Origin: CAWKMN01 sp963850765
Lineage (GTDB): Bacteria > Chloroflexota > Anaerolineae > Aggregatilineales > Aggregatilineaceae
Direction of reading: 5' to 3'
Assembly: GCA_963850765.1 (NCBI GenBank)
Contig: CAWKMN010000001.1
Location: 62,001-126,000, forward strand
Length of the DNA stretch: 64,000 nucleotides
This document shows, one piece after another, positions 17,051 to 26,944 of the stretch. Position numbers and translations under genes: made by a program. Each line of letters opens with the position of its first letter. The stretch's first letter is position 1. The notes under the pieces are model-generated. The model was not told the origin of the DNA and ran no database searches. It worked only from the letters and a program-made list of their open reading frames with translations.

Positions 17051-18214
17051 TCACTCCTCGATAAACTGCCGGATCGCCTCGGCGCGCGCCTGCCACGTGT
17101 AGCGCTCCATGACCAGCGCATACGCCCGCGCCGCCAGCCGATCGCGCAGGGCTGAGTCGCCGCGCAGCCGTTGGATCGCCCCGGCCAGCGCGCCCGCATC
17201 ACCCGGCGGGACCAGCAGCGCCGACTCGCCGTCGGTCAGCACCTCGGCAAAGCCGGGCAGGTCGGACGCGACAATCGCGCGCCGGGATGCCATGTATTCG
17301 AACAGCTTCATCGGAGATGTATTATAGGCAAAATGCTCGGTCCACGGATGCGGCATGGCGCACACGTCAAATGCGCTCAGGTAGAGCGGCACCTGATCGG
17401 GCGGCACCTGTCCGCTGGCGATAAAACGCGCCGGATCGAGCCCGGCGGCGATCCACTGCTGGCGCAGCGTCTCAACCCGGTCATCCGGCCCGCCCACGAT
17501 CGCCAGCGACACGCCTTCGATCCGCTTCAGCGCTTCGATCAGCAGCCCGACACCCTTATCGACGCCCATCAGGTGCAGCCGCCCGACCCAGCCGACGATA
17601 AAGGCATCGGCCGGCCAGCCGATCGCGGCCCGCGCCTGGGCCTGATCCGGCACCGACGCGAAACGCGCTGCCCGGATGCCATCGTGGGCGACGAGGATAC
17701 GATCCGCACCCAACGCGCGCAGAGTGTCCGCGAGGTGGTGGGTGATCGGCACGTTATAGGCGCGGCGCGCGGTGAATGCCTGCATCCAGCGGCCCACACG
17801 CGATTGATGCGTCTGGTGGACCTCATAGACCAGCTTCGTCCGGCCCCATGCCGCCGCAAACCCGAGGAACAGATCGCGCGTGTAGATCACATCCGCGCGG
17901 TGCCCCAGCCGCCAGAGCAGCAGCGCCAGCAGATAGGTGAAGGTCTGCGCCAGCAGCGCGACATGGTGACGCGGGAACAGCGGAAAGAGATCCAGGCAGG
18001 GCAGGCGGCGAAAGACAAAATTGCGCTTAACGCCGTAATGCGTCCACAGCGGCGCGGCGGTTCGCATCTCGGCAGGATTAGCGCGGCGCGGCGCGACCAG
18101 CGTCACCTCGTAGCCCGCATCCGCCAGCGCCTCGCACATCTGGACGATCTGCAAGCCGTGCGCTTTTTCGGTCGGGAGGCGGTTGTTAGCGAGATAGATC
18201 AGCCGCTCAGCCAC
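17051..18214 (-). CDS. GT4 family glycosyltransferase
   Basis: 387 residues from a GTG at 18214, overlapping the end of the upstream gene by 8 bases. N-terminal domain: YLANNRLPTEKAHGLQ, a start seen in transferases that scan a nucleotide-sugar pocket. Donor domain: VGWVGRLHLMGVDKG and PMKLFEYMASRRAIVASD, the E-x7-E region of GT4. Cytoplasmic, with no membrane span. It takes part in assembly of the glycan made by this locus. Confidence 0.88.
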   Translation of the reverse strand: MAERLIYLANNRLPTEKAHGLQIVQMCEALADAGYEVTLVAPRRANPAEMRTAAPLWTHYGVKRNFVFRRLPCLDLFPLFPRHHVALLAQTFTYLLALLLWRLGHRADVIYTRDLFLGFAAAWGRTKLVYEVHQTHQSRVGRWMQAFTARRAYNVPITHHLADTLRALGADRILVAHDGIRAARFASVPDQAQARAAIGWPADAFIVGWVGRLHLMGVDKGVGLLIEALKRIEGVSLAIVGGPDDRVETLRQQWIAAGLDPARFIASGQVPPDQVPLYLSAFDVCAMPHPWTEHFAYNTSPMKLFEYMASRRAIVASDLPGFAEVLTDGESALLVPPGDAGALAGAIQRLRGDSALRDRLAARAYALVMERYTWQARAEAIRQFIEE

Positions 18215-19274
18215 CGGATGCCGCCTTTTGCATCAGAGCGACCAGCCGATCCATCAACCCATCGAGCGAGTGGGCCTGGAGAGTCCGCTCGCGCAGGGCT
18301 GTGCCGATCTGATGGCGTTCGTCGGGCGTCATGTGCAATAACTGCGCCAGCCGCTCCGCGAGATCCGACTCGTCTGCGCTGCCGGGCAAATAGAGCAGGT
18401 CGGCGGAGTCACCGAGGAGCGGCAGAAAGTCGGCGTTGGTGACGAGAGTTGGCTTGCCGGCCAGCATGCCTTCGAGCGCAGCCTTATCGAACAACCCCGC
18501 CGGGCTGAGATTCACCGCCACGGCGCACCCGCGCAGCCGCACCGCGATCTCGGGGTGGGGCAGCGGGCCGGTGAACGTCACGTGCGGCGCGGGATCCAGA
18601 CTCTCGGCCAGCGCAGCGAGTTTGCGCGGATAGTCCGGCTCATTTTCGACCGGGCCGCCGGCGATCACCACACGGAAGGAGCCAACCTCGCTGCGTGCCA
18701 TCACCCGTGAGGCCGCGCGCAGCAGCCAATCCTGCCGTTTGATCCGTGCCAGCCGCGCCACCAGCACGATCTCGGGCGGATCGTTTTCGCGCTCCGGCGG
18801 CGGGAACAGGTCGGTTTCGATGCCATGCCCTACCACTTCCACTTTCGCCGTCTGGATAGGGAAGCTGCCCGGCGACGCGGTGACAATCTGCGATGCCAGC
18901 CGGCCGGCGAGACGGAGTTCAGCGCTGGCTTGGCGGTGGGTATACCAGAAGATCAGCGGCTTGTGATGCAGGCGGGCCCAGGGTGCGGCGAACAGCACAT
19001 AGCGCGGGATCATGTGGCAGAAAACCCCATCGACTCGCGGCGTCAGGCGGCGCAGCAGAGATACCAATCGCCGCGCCTGTTCGATCCGCCCCGCGCCGGA
19101 CTCCTTGCCCATACTGTGGATCGATACATTGGCGGGCAGGGGCGGGTAAGCGTGCTCCTGGCAGATTACGTCCAGATAATCCAGCCGGGCGGCCAGCGTC
19201 TCGACCCAGCGCATCACGAAGCCGGCGTGGTCATCGGCAGGGTCCAGCTTGCGCGTAATCATCAGCCAGCGCAT
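18207..19274 (-). CDS. GT4 family glycosyltransferase
   Basis: 355 residues. The ATG at 19274 overlaps the stop of the upstream gene (TGATG); a GTG at 19277 is an alternative. The N-terminus reads MRWLMITRKLDPADDHAGFV. The donor half has IVLVARLARIKRQDWLLRA, then GLFDKAALEGMLAGKPTLVT where the E-x7-E glutamate region falls. It is close in style to the neighbouring GT4 enzymes but shares no long identical stretch with them, so it is not a recent duplicate. Confidence 0.87.
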   Translation of the reverse strand: MRWLMITRKLDPADDHAGFVMRWVETLAARLDYLDVICQEHAYPPLPANVSIHSMGKESGAGRIEQARRLVSLLRRLTPRVDGVFCHMIPRYVLFAAPWARLHHKPLIFWYTHRQASAELRLAGRLASQIVTASPGSFPIQTAKVEVVGHGIETDLFPPPERENDPPEIVLVARLARIKRQDWLLRAASRVMARSEVGSFRVVIAGGPVENEPDYPRKLAALAESLDPAPHVTFTGPLPHPEIAVRLRGCAVAVNLSPAGLFDKAALEGMLAGKPTLVTNADFLPLLGDSADLLYLPGSADESDLAERLAQLLHMTPDERHQIGTALRERTLQAHSLDGLMDRLVALMQKAASGG

Positions 19275-20432
19275 CACCGCTTCCTCCCCTGTTTGACCGC
19301 AAGCGTGGATCGGAGCGACTCCACGATCCGATCCAGCTGGCGTTCGTAATCGAATCGCTCGAGTACATCGCGCTGACCCGCCGCGCCCATCGCCCTGGCC
19401 CGCGCCGGATCGTTCAGCAGTTCCAGCACTGCCGCCGACAGTGCTTCCGGGGTGTGCGCGGTGAGCAGGCCCGTTTCGCCGTGTCGCACCACGACATCTG
19501 CTCCCAGGTGATCAGTGGATACAACCGGCGTGCCCGATGCCAGCGTCTCGATCAGGACTTCGGCACGCCCTCGTAACGCGAGCTGTGCAGGTAGAGATCC
19601 GCAAGCTGATAATACGCCGGCAGCTTATCGTGATCCACGCGCCCAACCAGGATTACACCCGCCGCCGCTGCCAGCCGGACAAAGTTGGATCGCGGGCTGA
19701 AACTCGCCGACCATCACCAGCCGCGTGCCAGGCTTCGCCACCTTCACGATTTGGTAGGTTTCGAGCAGCAGATTCGACGTGTTTAAATTCTGCCGGGAAA
19801 CCGACCCACAGCAGGACCGGCTCGCCGGGCATTATCCCCAGCGAGTCGCGTAACGCGGATACTTCGGTTTCGGCCACGGGGCGAGCAAAGTGATCGACAC
19901 GGGTTGGCGATGTCTGCACCGCTATCCGACTGGCCGCCACGCCTCGCCGCATATAGATACTCTTTTCGCGCTCAGAAAGCAGGCGGTTCGTATCGGCTCT
20001 TTTGATGATAAATCCAGCCAGTCTATACAGCAGGCGGTTCCGCAGCGGGCGCTCCGCGATCCAGTCGGGATTCTCGAAAAAATGGCTGTGACTCTGCACT
20101 TGCAGCGCCAGGTCGAACCGCCATTTGAGCAGCAGGCCGACCAGCCCGGTCGCGAACGGGTCCTGCGTCGTCACGACCTCGGCGGGATGTTCGCGCATCA
20201 GCCGCGCGGCCACCCGGTACGCGACCCAGGGGAACAGCACCGGCCGGGTATTGGTTGGGTAGACGGTAAAATTCTCGGCAAAACGCTGGATGGTTTTGGG
20301 GTGTGCGGCGGGGTTATACGTCACGATACTCAGCTCGCCAATGCGCCGTGCATACTCGATATGGCGCTGTACCGTATTGCCGTGCGGATCGCCCAGCAGA
20401 CTGGCATCCAGACTGATCATCAGGACATGCAT
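19274..20432 (-). pseudogene. GT4 family glycosyltransferase, three frameshifts
   Basis: Starts at the ATG at 20432 (MHVLMISLDASLLGD). The continuous protein can be followed across all frames: VLLWVGFPA, then NLLLETYQIVKVAKPGTRLV, then RLAAAAGVILVGRVDHDKL and LYLHSSRYEGVP, then EVLIETLASGTPVVSTD. Extra bases near 19790 and 19681 and one missing base near 19560 restore exactly 385 residues. The start lies 13 bases inside the upstream gene's end and the stop overlaps the next start, so operon structure is intact. Three indels in 230 bases is the highest local density in the window. Confidence 0.75.
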
Positions 20433-21552
20433 TGGCTTTCCAGCAATTCTATTGTCGCGTTGACCATCGTCTCCCACCCGAAGCGATCCAGATCGTCGCC
20501 TGTATGCGCGGCCAGCCGCGCCCGTGTCTCGCCGTCCAATGCCGCGCGGATCGTATCGGTCAGGGCATCCACATCCACATAGGGCACCAGCAGACCATTT
20601 TCGCCGTGCCGCACCACTTCGGGATTGCCGCCCTTGTCGCTGGCAATGACCGGCGTCCCGGCGCGCAGCGATTCCAGCAGTGCGTGCGACAGACCCTCAT
20701 AGCCCGAATAGAGCACGGTGTAATCGACGGCGCGGTAGATCAGGGCCAGCCGTTCGCGCGGCACGCTGCCCAGAAACGTCACCCGATCCGCCACCCGTTC
20801 GGATTCCACCAGCGCCCGCAGGTGCGCCTCGTCCGGCCCATCGCCCGCAACGAGCAGCCGCACGTCCGGCAGCGCGCGAACCGCGCGGATCAGGTGGTCG
20901 ATCCCTTTCCAGGGAACCAGCCGGGCTACCGTCAGCAGCAGCGGACCATCGGGTAAACCTAACGGCGCGCGGGCCTCGGCCGGGCTGCTCGTGCTCATTG
21001 GGGCGTTCGGAGCCAGCGCGTTATAGATGACCTGGACCCGCTCCGGTGCCGCACCCCAGCCGACGACCATATCGCGCAGGTAACGGCTCGGCACGATGAT
21101 CCGGTCCATGCGGCGGGCTTCGCGCGCTCGCTGCGCCTGGATCAGCCGCACGCGCCAATCATAAGCCCGATGCTGAAAACGATCAATGTCTTCGGTGGCC
21201 GGAATCCAGCCCTTATTGACGGCGCGCTCCCAGGCGAGATCGCCCACGACTTTGAGCACGCGCGGTTTGCTTCCCGCCCCGATCAGCGGCAGGCCCAGGC
21301 TGTTGATAAACACAAGGTCGGCTCGGCGGATTTCAGGCCACGCGGCGCAGGCGTAGTCCGGCCAGCGCAGCGGCAGCGATCGGCGGGGGATGCGTCTTAG
21401 CGGGTAGGGATAACCAGCGGCAGGCGCGTCGCCAAATGTCAACACGCGGACATGGTGTCCGCGTGCGATGAGTTCCGGGAGAGGCGGTGCAGGTAGGTGG
21501 CCGGCCCGCCCGGCTCCGGGTGAAAAATGCCGGAAGCGACAAATATTCGCAT
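20420..21552 (-). pseudogene. GT4 family glycosyltransferase, one frameshift near the N-terminus
   Basis: The genuine start is the ATG at 21552 (MRIFVASGIFHPEPGGPATY, a textbook GT4 beginning with the GGPA loop). One missing C near 21480 (CGCCTCTCCCGG) moves the frame; the rest (LPELIARGHHVRVLTFG, TVARLVPWKGIDHL, YEGLSHALLESLRAGTPVIA) follows without interruption. Restored length 377 residues. The product would be a cytoplasmic GT-B glycosyltransferase. Confidence 0.8.
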
Positions 21553-21599
21553 CAGCCCCCAAAAGCCTGTGATGAATTCCTGAACGCTGTGGATGAGAG

Positions 21600-21700
21600 A
21601 AGCTGTCAGCCGTCAGCTATCAGCGGTCAGCCAAAAGTTTAACCGGGATCATCGTTGCCTTTTGGCTTTTAGCTGAAAGCTGAACGCTGAAAGCTCCTCC
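21600..21700. repeat. Type C-like heptad inverted pair
   Basis: Arms 21600-21637 (CAGCCGTCAGCTATCAGC units) and 21659-21695 (GCTTTTAGCTGAAAGCTGAA units) are inverted to each other with a short loop. They fill the 174-base gap between the dehydrogenase and the first GT4 gene. Confidence 0.55.
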
Positions 21701-21726
21701 ACAGAATGCCTTCATCACAGCAGGTT

Positions 21727-23044
21727 CTACAGGCGCACGATGCGCGCCTTTCCGTTGTGCCCGTAGCAGGCGTTGCGCGTATCGATCACCAGTTTCGCAT
21801 GGTTGAGGATAAAGTCATAATCGTACACGCGGTGATCGGTCACGATGACGACGGCATCCTGCGCGGCGAGCCATTCGGCGGTCAGTTCGGTGCTGTGCCC
21901 CATCCGGTCACCGCTGAGGCGCACGCTGGGCACATAGGGATCGTTGAAGGTGACGTGCGCGCCCTTTTCTTCGAGCAGTTCAAACACATCCAGCGACGGT
22001 GACTCGCGCACGTCGTCAATATCGTGCTTGTAAGCCATGCCCGAGCACGGCAATTTTGCAGCCCTTCAGCGCCTTACCGTCCTCGTTGAGCGCATTCATC
22101 ACCAGGGTGACGACGTAGCACGGCATGGACGTGTTGATCTCACTCGCCAGCTCGATAAAGCGGGCGGTGTAGTTGAGCGCACGCAGTTTCCAGCTCAGGT
22201 ACAGCGGATCAATCGGGATGCAGTGACCACCCAGGCCCGGCCCCGGATAAAACGGCATAAAGCCAAACGGCTTGCTGCTGGCCGCGCGGATCACTTCCCA
22301 CACGTCTACACCGAGCCGCTCGCACATAATCGCCATCTCGTTCACCAGCCCGATGTTGACGGCGCGGAAGGTGTTTTCGAGCAGCTTGACCATCTCGGCG
22401 GCGGCGGGTGATGATACCGGCACGACCTGCTCGACCGTGGTTTCGTAGAGAGCGGTGATGACATCCAGGCAGGCGGGCGTCATGCCGCCGACGACTTTGG
22501 GCGTATTGCGGACGCCGTAGGTCGGGTTGCCGGGATCAACCCGTTCCGGCGAGAAGGCCACGAACACATCCTGCCCAACAGACAGGCCGTTGGTCAGCAG
22601 GCGCGGCATGATCACTTCTTCGGTGGTGCCGGGATAGGTGGTGCTTTCGAGCACAATCAACATCCCTGGATGGCAGATTTTCGCCACGTCGTCGGCGGCG
22701 CTGATCACGAAGCTCATATCGGGGTCTTTGGTCTTGAGCAGGGGCGTCGGCACGCAAATGCTGATGACATCCGCATCCATAAGGTCTTCATAGCAGCAGG
22801 TGGCGCGCAGGTGCCCGGTCTCGACCAGCGGCGCGAGCATTTCAGTTGGCACGTCGGGGATATAACTCACGCCCGCGTTCAGCTTGGAGATCTTGTCGGG
22901 CAAAATATCCAACCCGATGACATGATAACCCACACACGCGAACTCAACCGCCAGCGGCAGCCCGACATACCCCATGCCAATGACGCCGATCTTGGCGGTG
23001 CGATTATGGATCCGATCCAGAAGTTGTTGCCGGTAGTCGATCAT
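21727..23044 (-). pseudogene. UDP-sugar 6-dehydrogenase (WbpA/WecC family), one frameshift
   Basis: Starts at the ATG at 23044 with GGAAGA upstream. N-terminal NAD-binding Rossmann motif KIGVIGMGYVGLPLA. FSPERVDPGN and the nucleophile-cysteine stretch GPGLGGHCIPIDPLYL follow. The C-terminal UDP-binding domain starts GMAYKHDIDDVRESPSLDVFE. One extra C near 22039 (CTCGGGCATG) separates the last part; without it the protein is 438 residues, the normal size. This family oxidises UDP-GlcNAc or UDP-ManNAc to the uronic acid for surface polysaccharides. It is the first gene of the minus-strand polysaccharide run. Confidence 0.85.
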
Positions 23045-23250
23045 GATTCTTCCCAGTCTGAAATTCAATATGAGCGAAGTGGCTCCGAGGTGCCCAAAAG
23101 CGTGCGCGATTATAGCCCACTACCCTGGCGGCGCAAATGACCTTCCGCCGACGCTTAGCTGACAGTTGTCATGATTTGTGAAATAAATCACGATTAGGAT
23201 CGATCCGATTCTGTCTCGCGTGATCCCCGGCTGCACGGTATACTGAAAGC

Positions 23251-23470
23251 TCTACCTCACCCCTGTCCGAGCCTTGCGGGACGCTCGCTTGCCTCTCTCC
23301 ACACGCGGAGAGGGGAAACGCGGGTCGGGTCAACAAATCCAGATGGATTAAAGCTGAGTGTTTTTCGGCTATTGGCCCCTCCCCCTAACCCCTCCCCACT
23401 GGGTGGAGAGGGGGAAATGGAATGCGTCAAGTCCCTCTCCGCCTGCGGGGAGGGATTTAGGGAGGGGTAA
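23251..23470. repeat. Two adjacent type B GC-rich palindromic repeats
   Basis: Copies at about 23251-23333 and 23366-23470 share CCTCACCCC, a CTCTCC...GGAGAG inner hairpin and the tail GGGAGGGATTTAGGGAGGGG. They occupy most of the 446-base gap between the divergent dehydrogenase and ychF genes. Confidence 0.6.
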
Positions 23471-23514
23471 ACAACGGGACATATCCGGCGACTGCGCGGC
23501 ATTTGATTGAGGCA

Positions 23515-24600
23515 ATGATGAGACTGGGAATTATCGGCCTGCCCAACAGCGGCAAGACCACGATTTTTAACGCACTGACCGGCAGCGACTATCCCGCCGA
23601 GCCGTTTTCGTCCGGCCAGCTTGACGTTCACACGGCGGTGGTCAGCGTGCCCGATGAGCGGATCGACCGGCTAAGCGCCTTTTTTAAGCCGAAGAAAACC
23701 ACCTATGCCAGCGTCACCTATACGGATATTGGCGGGCTGGATAAGGGTATCGGCGAAGGGCTAAGCGGCCCGATGCGCAACGAGCTGCAGCAGGTAGACG
23801 GCTTTTTGCACGTCATCCGCGCCTTTGAGGATGAATCCGTCCCGCACTCGCAGCAGACGGTCGATCCGATCCGCGACCTGCATATCATCGACGGCGAGTT
23901 CCTGCTGCTGGATCTGATTGCCGTCGAGAACCGGATGGCGCGGCTGACCGAAGAACGCCAGAAGGGCAAAGCCGAGAACAAACAGCAGGCGATGGCCGAG
24001 ACGGCGCTGTTCGAGCGGCTGCATGCGCATCTGGAGACCGAACGCCCGCTGCGCGATATGACCGACCTGGCACCCGACGAGGTCAAGTCGCTGCGCGGCT
24101 ACGGATTCCTGACGCTCAAGCCGGTGCTGGTGATCTTCAACACGGGCGACAGCGTGGCCGACCCCGCCGCCAGCCTGGATTATCCGCACCAGAACTCGAT
24201 GATCGTGACGCTGCAAGGCAAGCTCGAAGCGGAAATCGCGCAGTTGGACGATCCCGACGACGTGGCGATGTTCCTGGCGGAGTACCACATCGAAAAGCCG
24301 AGCCGCGAGCGCGTGCTCCAGTTGTCCTATGAACTGCTCGGTATCCAGTCGTTTTTCACCTATGGCGAAGATGAGGTCCGCGCGTGGCCGCTGCGCAAAA
24401 ACAGCACCTCCGTCGAAGCCGCCGGGACGATCCACACCGATCTGGCGCGCGGCTTCATCCGGGCTGAGGTGATCGCATACAAGGACTTTATCGAACTGGG
24501 CAGTCTGGCCGAGGTCAAGGCTCACGGCAAAATGCGCCTGGAAGGCAAAGAATACATCGTTCACGATGGGGATATGATCGTCGTCCGGTTCAACATCTGA
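23515..24600 (+). CDS. ychF: YchF/OLA1-family P-loop ATPase
   Basis: 361 residues, normal for the family. Walker A GLPNSGKTT lies near the N-terminus (about 8-16), and G3 is represented by YTDIGGLDKG. The helical coiled-coil insert (RMARLTEERQKGKAENKQ) and the C-terminal TGS domain (TYGEDEVRAWPLRKNST to HDGDMIVVRF) are in the right order. YchF binds ribosomes and prefers ATP. The start is the ATG ATG pair at 23515/23518 with GAGG upstream. It is likely transcribed with the ABC genes 21 bases downstream. Confidence 0.95.
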   Translation: MMRLGIIGLPNSGKTTIFNALTGSDYPAEPFSSGQLDVHTAVVSVPDERIDRLSAFFKPKKTTYASVTYTDIGGLDKGIGEGLSGPMRNELQQVDGFLHVIRAFEDESVPHSQQTVDPIRDLHIIDGEFLLLDLIAVENRMARLTEERQKGKAENKQQAMAETALFERLHAHLETERPLRDMTDLAPDEVKSLRGYGFLTLKPVLVIFNTGDSVADPAASLDYPHQNSMIVTLQGKLEAEIAQLDDPDDVAMFLAEYHIEKPSRERVLQLSYELLGIQSFFTYGEDEVRAWPLRKNSTSVEAAGTIHTDLARGFIRAEVIAYKDFIELGSLAEVKAHGKMRLEGKEYIVHDGDMIVVRFNI

Positions 24601-24621
24601 CCGGCATTCGCTCACCCGCTT

Positions 24622-25390
24622 ATGATCGAAGCTGTCGCGCTCGCCAAACAATTCAAACAATTCGACGCCGTGAAAAATGTGACCTTCCACGCGAATGCCG
24701 GGGAGGTCTTTGGTTTGCTTGGTCCGAACGGCGCGGGTAAAACGACCACGCTGCGCATGCTCGCCACCATCATCACGCCGACCTCCGGCACGGCCACCGT
24801 CAGCGGCTATGATGTCCGCACGCAAAAGGACGAGGTCCGCTCCCGGCTGGGCATCCTGGTCGAGAATGCGGGACTGTACTCGCACAGCACAGCGCGCGAG
24901 CATCTGCGCTACGTGGGCAACCTGCACGGCCTCGACGGGGCGGATCTGGAACAGCAGATCGACCGCCTGATCGACGTGCTGGATATGCGCGACTTTGCCG
25001 ACCGGCGCGCGCAGAATTTCTCGCGCGGGATGATCCGTAAAGTCGTGCTGGGGATGGCGCTGGTCCACGACCCGCCCAATGTCATTCTGGACGAGCCAAC
25101 TGCAGGGATTAGACGTCGTCAGCACGCGCACGGTGCGCCGCATTATCAGCCGTTTCCGCGCGGAAGGGCGCTGCGTGGTGATGAGCACGCACCTGATGGA
25201 CGAGGTCGAGCGGCTGTGTGACCGGGTCGCCATTGTCCACCGGGGCGAGATCCTGGAACAGGGCACGCCCGGCGAACTGGTGGAGAAATACCGCGCGGAC
25301 AGCCTGGAAAGCGCCTTCGTGGAGATTGTCGGCACGCGGGCGCTGCTGGACGAGGCCGAGCGCGAAGCCCTGAAAGTCAAACGATCATGA
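24622..25390 (+). pseudogene. ABC exporter ATP-binding protein (NatA/CcmA type), one frameshift
   Basis: Walker A GPNGAGKTTT, signature loop NFSRGMIRKV (a diverged LSGGQ, common in NatA-type proteins), Walker B VILDEPTAG, then in the next frame GLDVVSTRTVRRII (D-loop) and the H-loop STHLMDEVERL. One extra A near 25108 (GCAGGGATTAGAC) breaks the frame right after DEPTAG; without it the protein is 255 residues. The ATG follows the ychF stop by 21 bases, and the stop overlaps the permease start (ATGA). Confidence 0.85.
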
Positions 25391-26655
25391 GATTCCGCAA
25401 GGTCTACGGCGTGGTCTTCCGCAAGGAACTGCGCGAGCTGCTGCGCGACCGCCGCTCGCTGTTCTGGCTGTTCGCGCCGCCGATCATCCTGCCGGGGCTG
25501 GCCGTCTGCGCCGGGCTGTTCGTGGGAACGCAGGCCCTCCGCATCGTCAACGATGGCTTCCCGGTGGCGGTCCAGAATGGGGCGGGCGCGCCCGGTCTGG
25601 TGGAGCGGCTGGAAGCGGACGACGCCACCTATCTGGTTGAGCCGCCCGATCCGGCCTCTGATCCGTTTGGCGAGGCGCTGGTGCTGGTCGTCGTGCCGGA
25701 TGATTTCCAGCAGCAGATCGCCGCCGGGCAGACGGGCACGCTCCACCTGCTGACGCGCGATAACGCCGTCGTGACGCATCTGGCGCGCGGCGCGGTGCGC
25801 AGTGTGATCGGCGGCTACAAAGATCAACTGCTGAACGAGCGGTTAGAGGATCGCGGACTGACGCGCGGCTGGCTCAACCCGATCGAGGTGATCGAGGGGC
25901 GGCGCAGAGCGTCCGAGTCGGTGGGCGTGGTGGGTGATGGCGACGGCGACGATGGGCCGGGCATCCTGGCGACGATCTTTCTGCCGCTGGCGGTGACATC
26001 CTGGCTGATCGGCGGCGGGATGGGGCTGATCCTGGATGCGACCGTGGGCGAAAAAGAGCACCAGACCATCGAGAACCTGCTGGTGACACCCGCCAGCCGG
26101 GTCGGGATCGTGCTCGGCAAGCTGACCGTCGTGTTTATGGCGTCGATCGCCGTGATGGGGCTGTGGATGCTCGAAGGGCTGGCGCTTAACGCGTTCAGCG
26201 CCGCCGGCCCGGATCTGCTCGAAGCGGACTCCCTGACGCCCGCCAAAACGCTGGATATTCTGCTGAACAGCGGCGGCAATGTCGCCGGACTCGTCGTCGC
26301 GCTGATTGTGCTGATCGTGCCGTTTATCGTCATGCTGAACGGGCTGGTGATGGCGTGGTGCGCCCGCGCCGCCAATTACCGTGAGGCGAATCTGTTCATG
26401 GTGCTGATGCAGTTGGGGCTGCCGGCCAGCATTCTGCTCACGATCTTCAGCGTGCCCGCGGCGGTCAGCACGCCGGTCTATGCCCTGCCGTTCTTTGGAA
26501 CCATCGTGGCGATCCGCGACCTGTTCAGCAGCACGCTCTCGACCACCGCGCTGCTGGTGAACGTGAGCGCCGGCGCGATCTACGCGGCGATCGGCGTGGG
26601 GCTGGCCGCGTGGGTGTTCAATAAAGAATGGTCGGTGACGCGCGGCCTGCAATGA
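25387..26655 (+). CDS. ABC-2 type exporter permease (NatB family)
   Basis: 422 residues with six membrane segments. One hydrophobic segment near the N-terminus (WLFAPPIILPGLAVCAGLFV) is followed by a large outer loop of about 170 residues. Five more segments follow from about residue 195. The cytoplasmic stretch GEKEHQTIENLLVTPASR is the signature of ABC-2/NatB permeases. It pairs with the ATP-binding gene it overlaps. Substrate could be Na+, antibiotics or lipids; the sequence does not decide. Confidence 0.88.
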   Translation: MRFRKVYGVVFRKELRELLRDRRSLFWLFAPPIILPGLAVCAGLFVGTQALRIVNDGFPVAVQNGAGAPGLVERLEADDATYLVEPPDPASDPFGEALVLVVVPDDFQQQIAAGQTGTLHLLTRDNAVVTHLARGAVRSVIGGYKDQLLNERLEDRGLTRGWLNPIEVIEGRRRASESVGVVGDGDGDDGPGILATIFLPLAVTSWLIGGGMGLILDATVGEKEHQTIENLLVTPASRVGIVLGKLTVVFMASIAVMGLWMLEGLALNAFSAAGPDLLEADSLTPAKTLDILLNSGGNVAGLVVALIVLIVPFIVMLNGLVMAWCARAANYREANLFMVLMQLGLPASILLTIFSVPAAVSTPVYALPFFGTIVAIRDLFSSTLSTTALLVNVSAGAIYAAIGVGLAAWVFNKEWSVTRGLQ

Positions 26656-26660
26656 AGCGA

Positions 26661-26868
26661 TTCGGTTATTGGTTTTTAGTTGTTGGTTGTTGGTAAAAAT
26701 CACAGGTCACTCATCTGATTTGGCTTGAGTGGGAGAGAATAGGGGCGAGTTAACAAACCCGCCCAGAGCGACTGGAAGTTCGCCCAACTCGCTAGGTCGC
26801 CCCCACTGACCAAGCGAGGGATGATCCTGTGAACCAAAAACTAATAACCAAAAACCAAGAACTATGAA
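26661..26868. repeat. Type D inverted pair
   Basis: The left arm 26661-26698 (TTCGGTTATTGGTTTTTAGT units) starts 6 bases after the natB-like stop. The right arm is at 26831-26868 (AACCAAAAACTAATAACC units). A GGGGCGAGTTAACAAACCCGCCC palindrome lies inside. Confidence 0.6.
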
Positions 26869-26881
26869 CCTCTCCGTGGAG

Positions 26882-26911
26882 TTGTGTGCAAACGTCCAGT
26901 GATGCTATAGT
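26882..26911 (+). promoter_or_regulatory. Promoter for the TPR/rhomboid gene pair
   Basis: TTGTGT (26882-26887), 18-base spacer, TATAGT (26906-26911), 34 bases before the ATG at 26945. Confidence 0.45.
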
Positions 26912-26944
26912 GCAGCAGGCGGATCGTGTGCAACTCATCGGATT

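Noticed and set aside
25100..25115. Programmed ribosomal frameshifting in the natA-like gene
   Set aside because: GCAGGGATTAGAC has no slippery heptamer or following structure, and many unrelated genes here show similar single-base shifts.
23761..25827. 688-codon open frame on the minus strand opposite ychF and the natA-like gene
   Set aside because: Antisense shadow of GC-rich genes; Arg/His/Gln-rich, no family pattern, no ribosome-binding site, and both genes on the other strand are clear.
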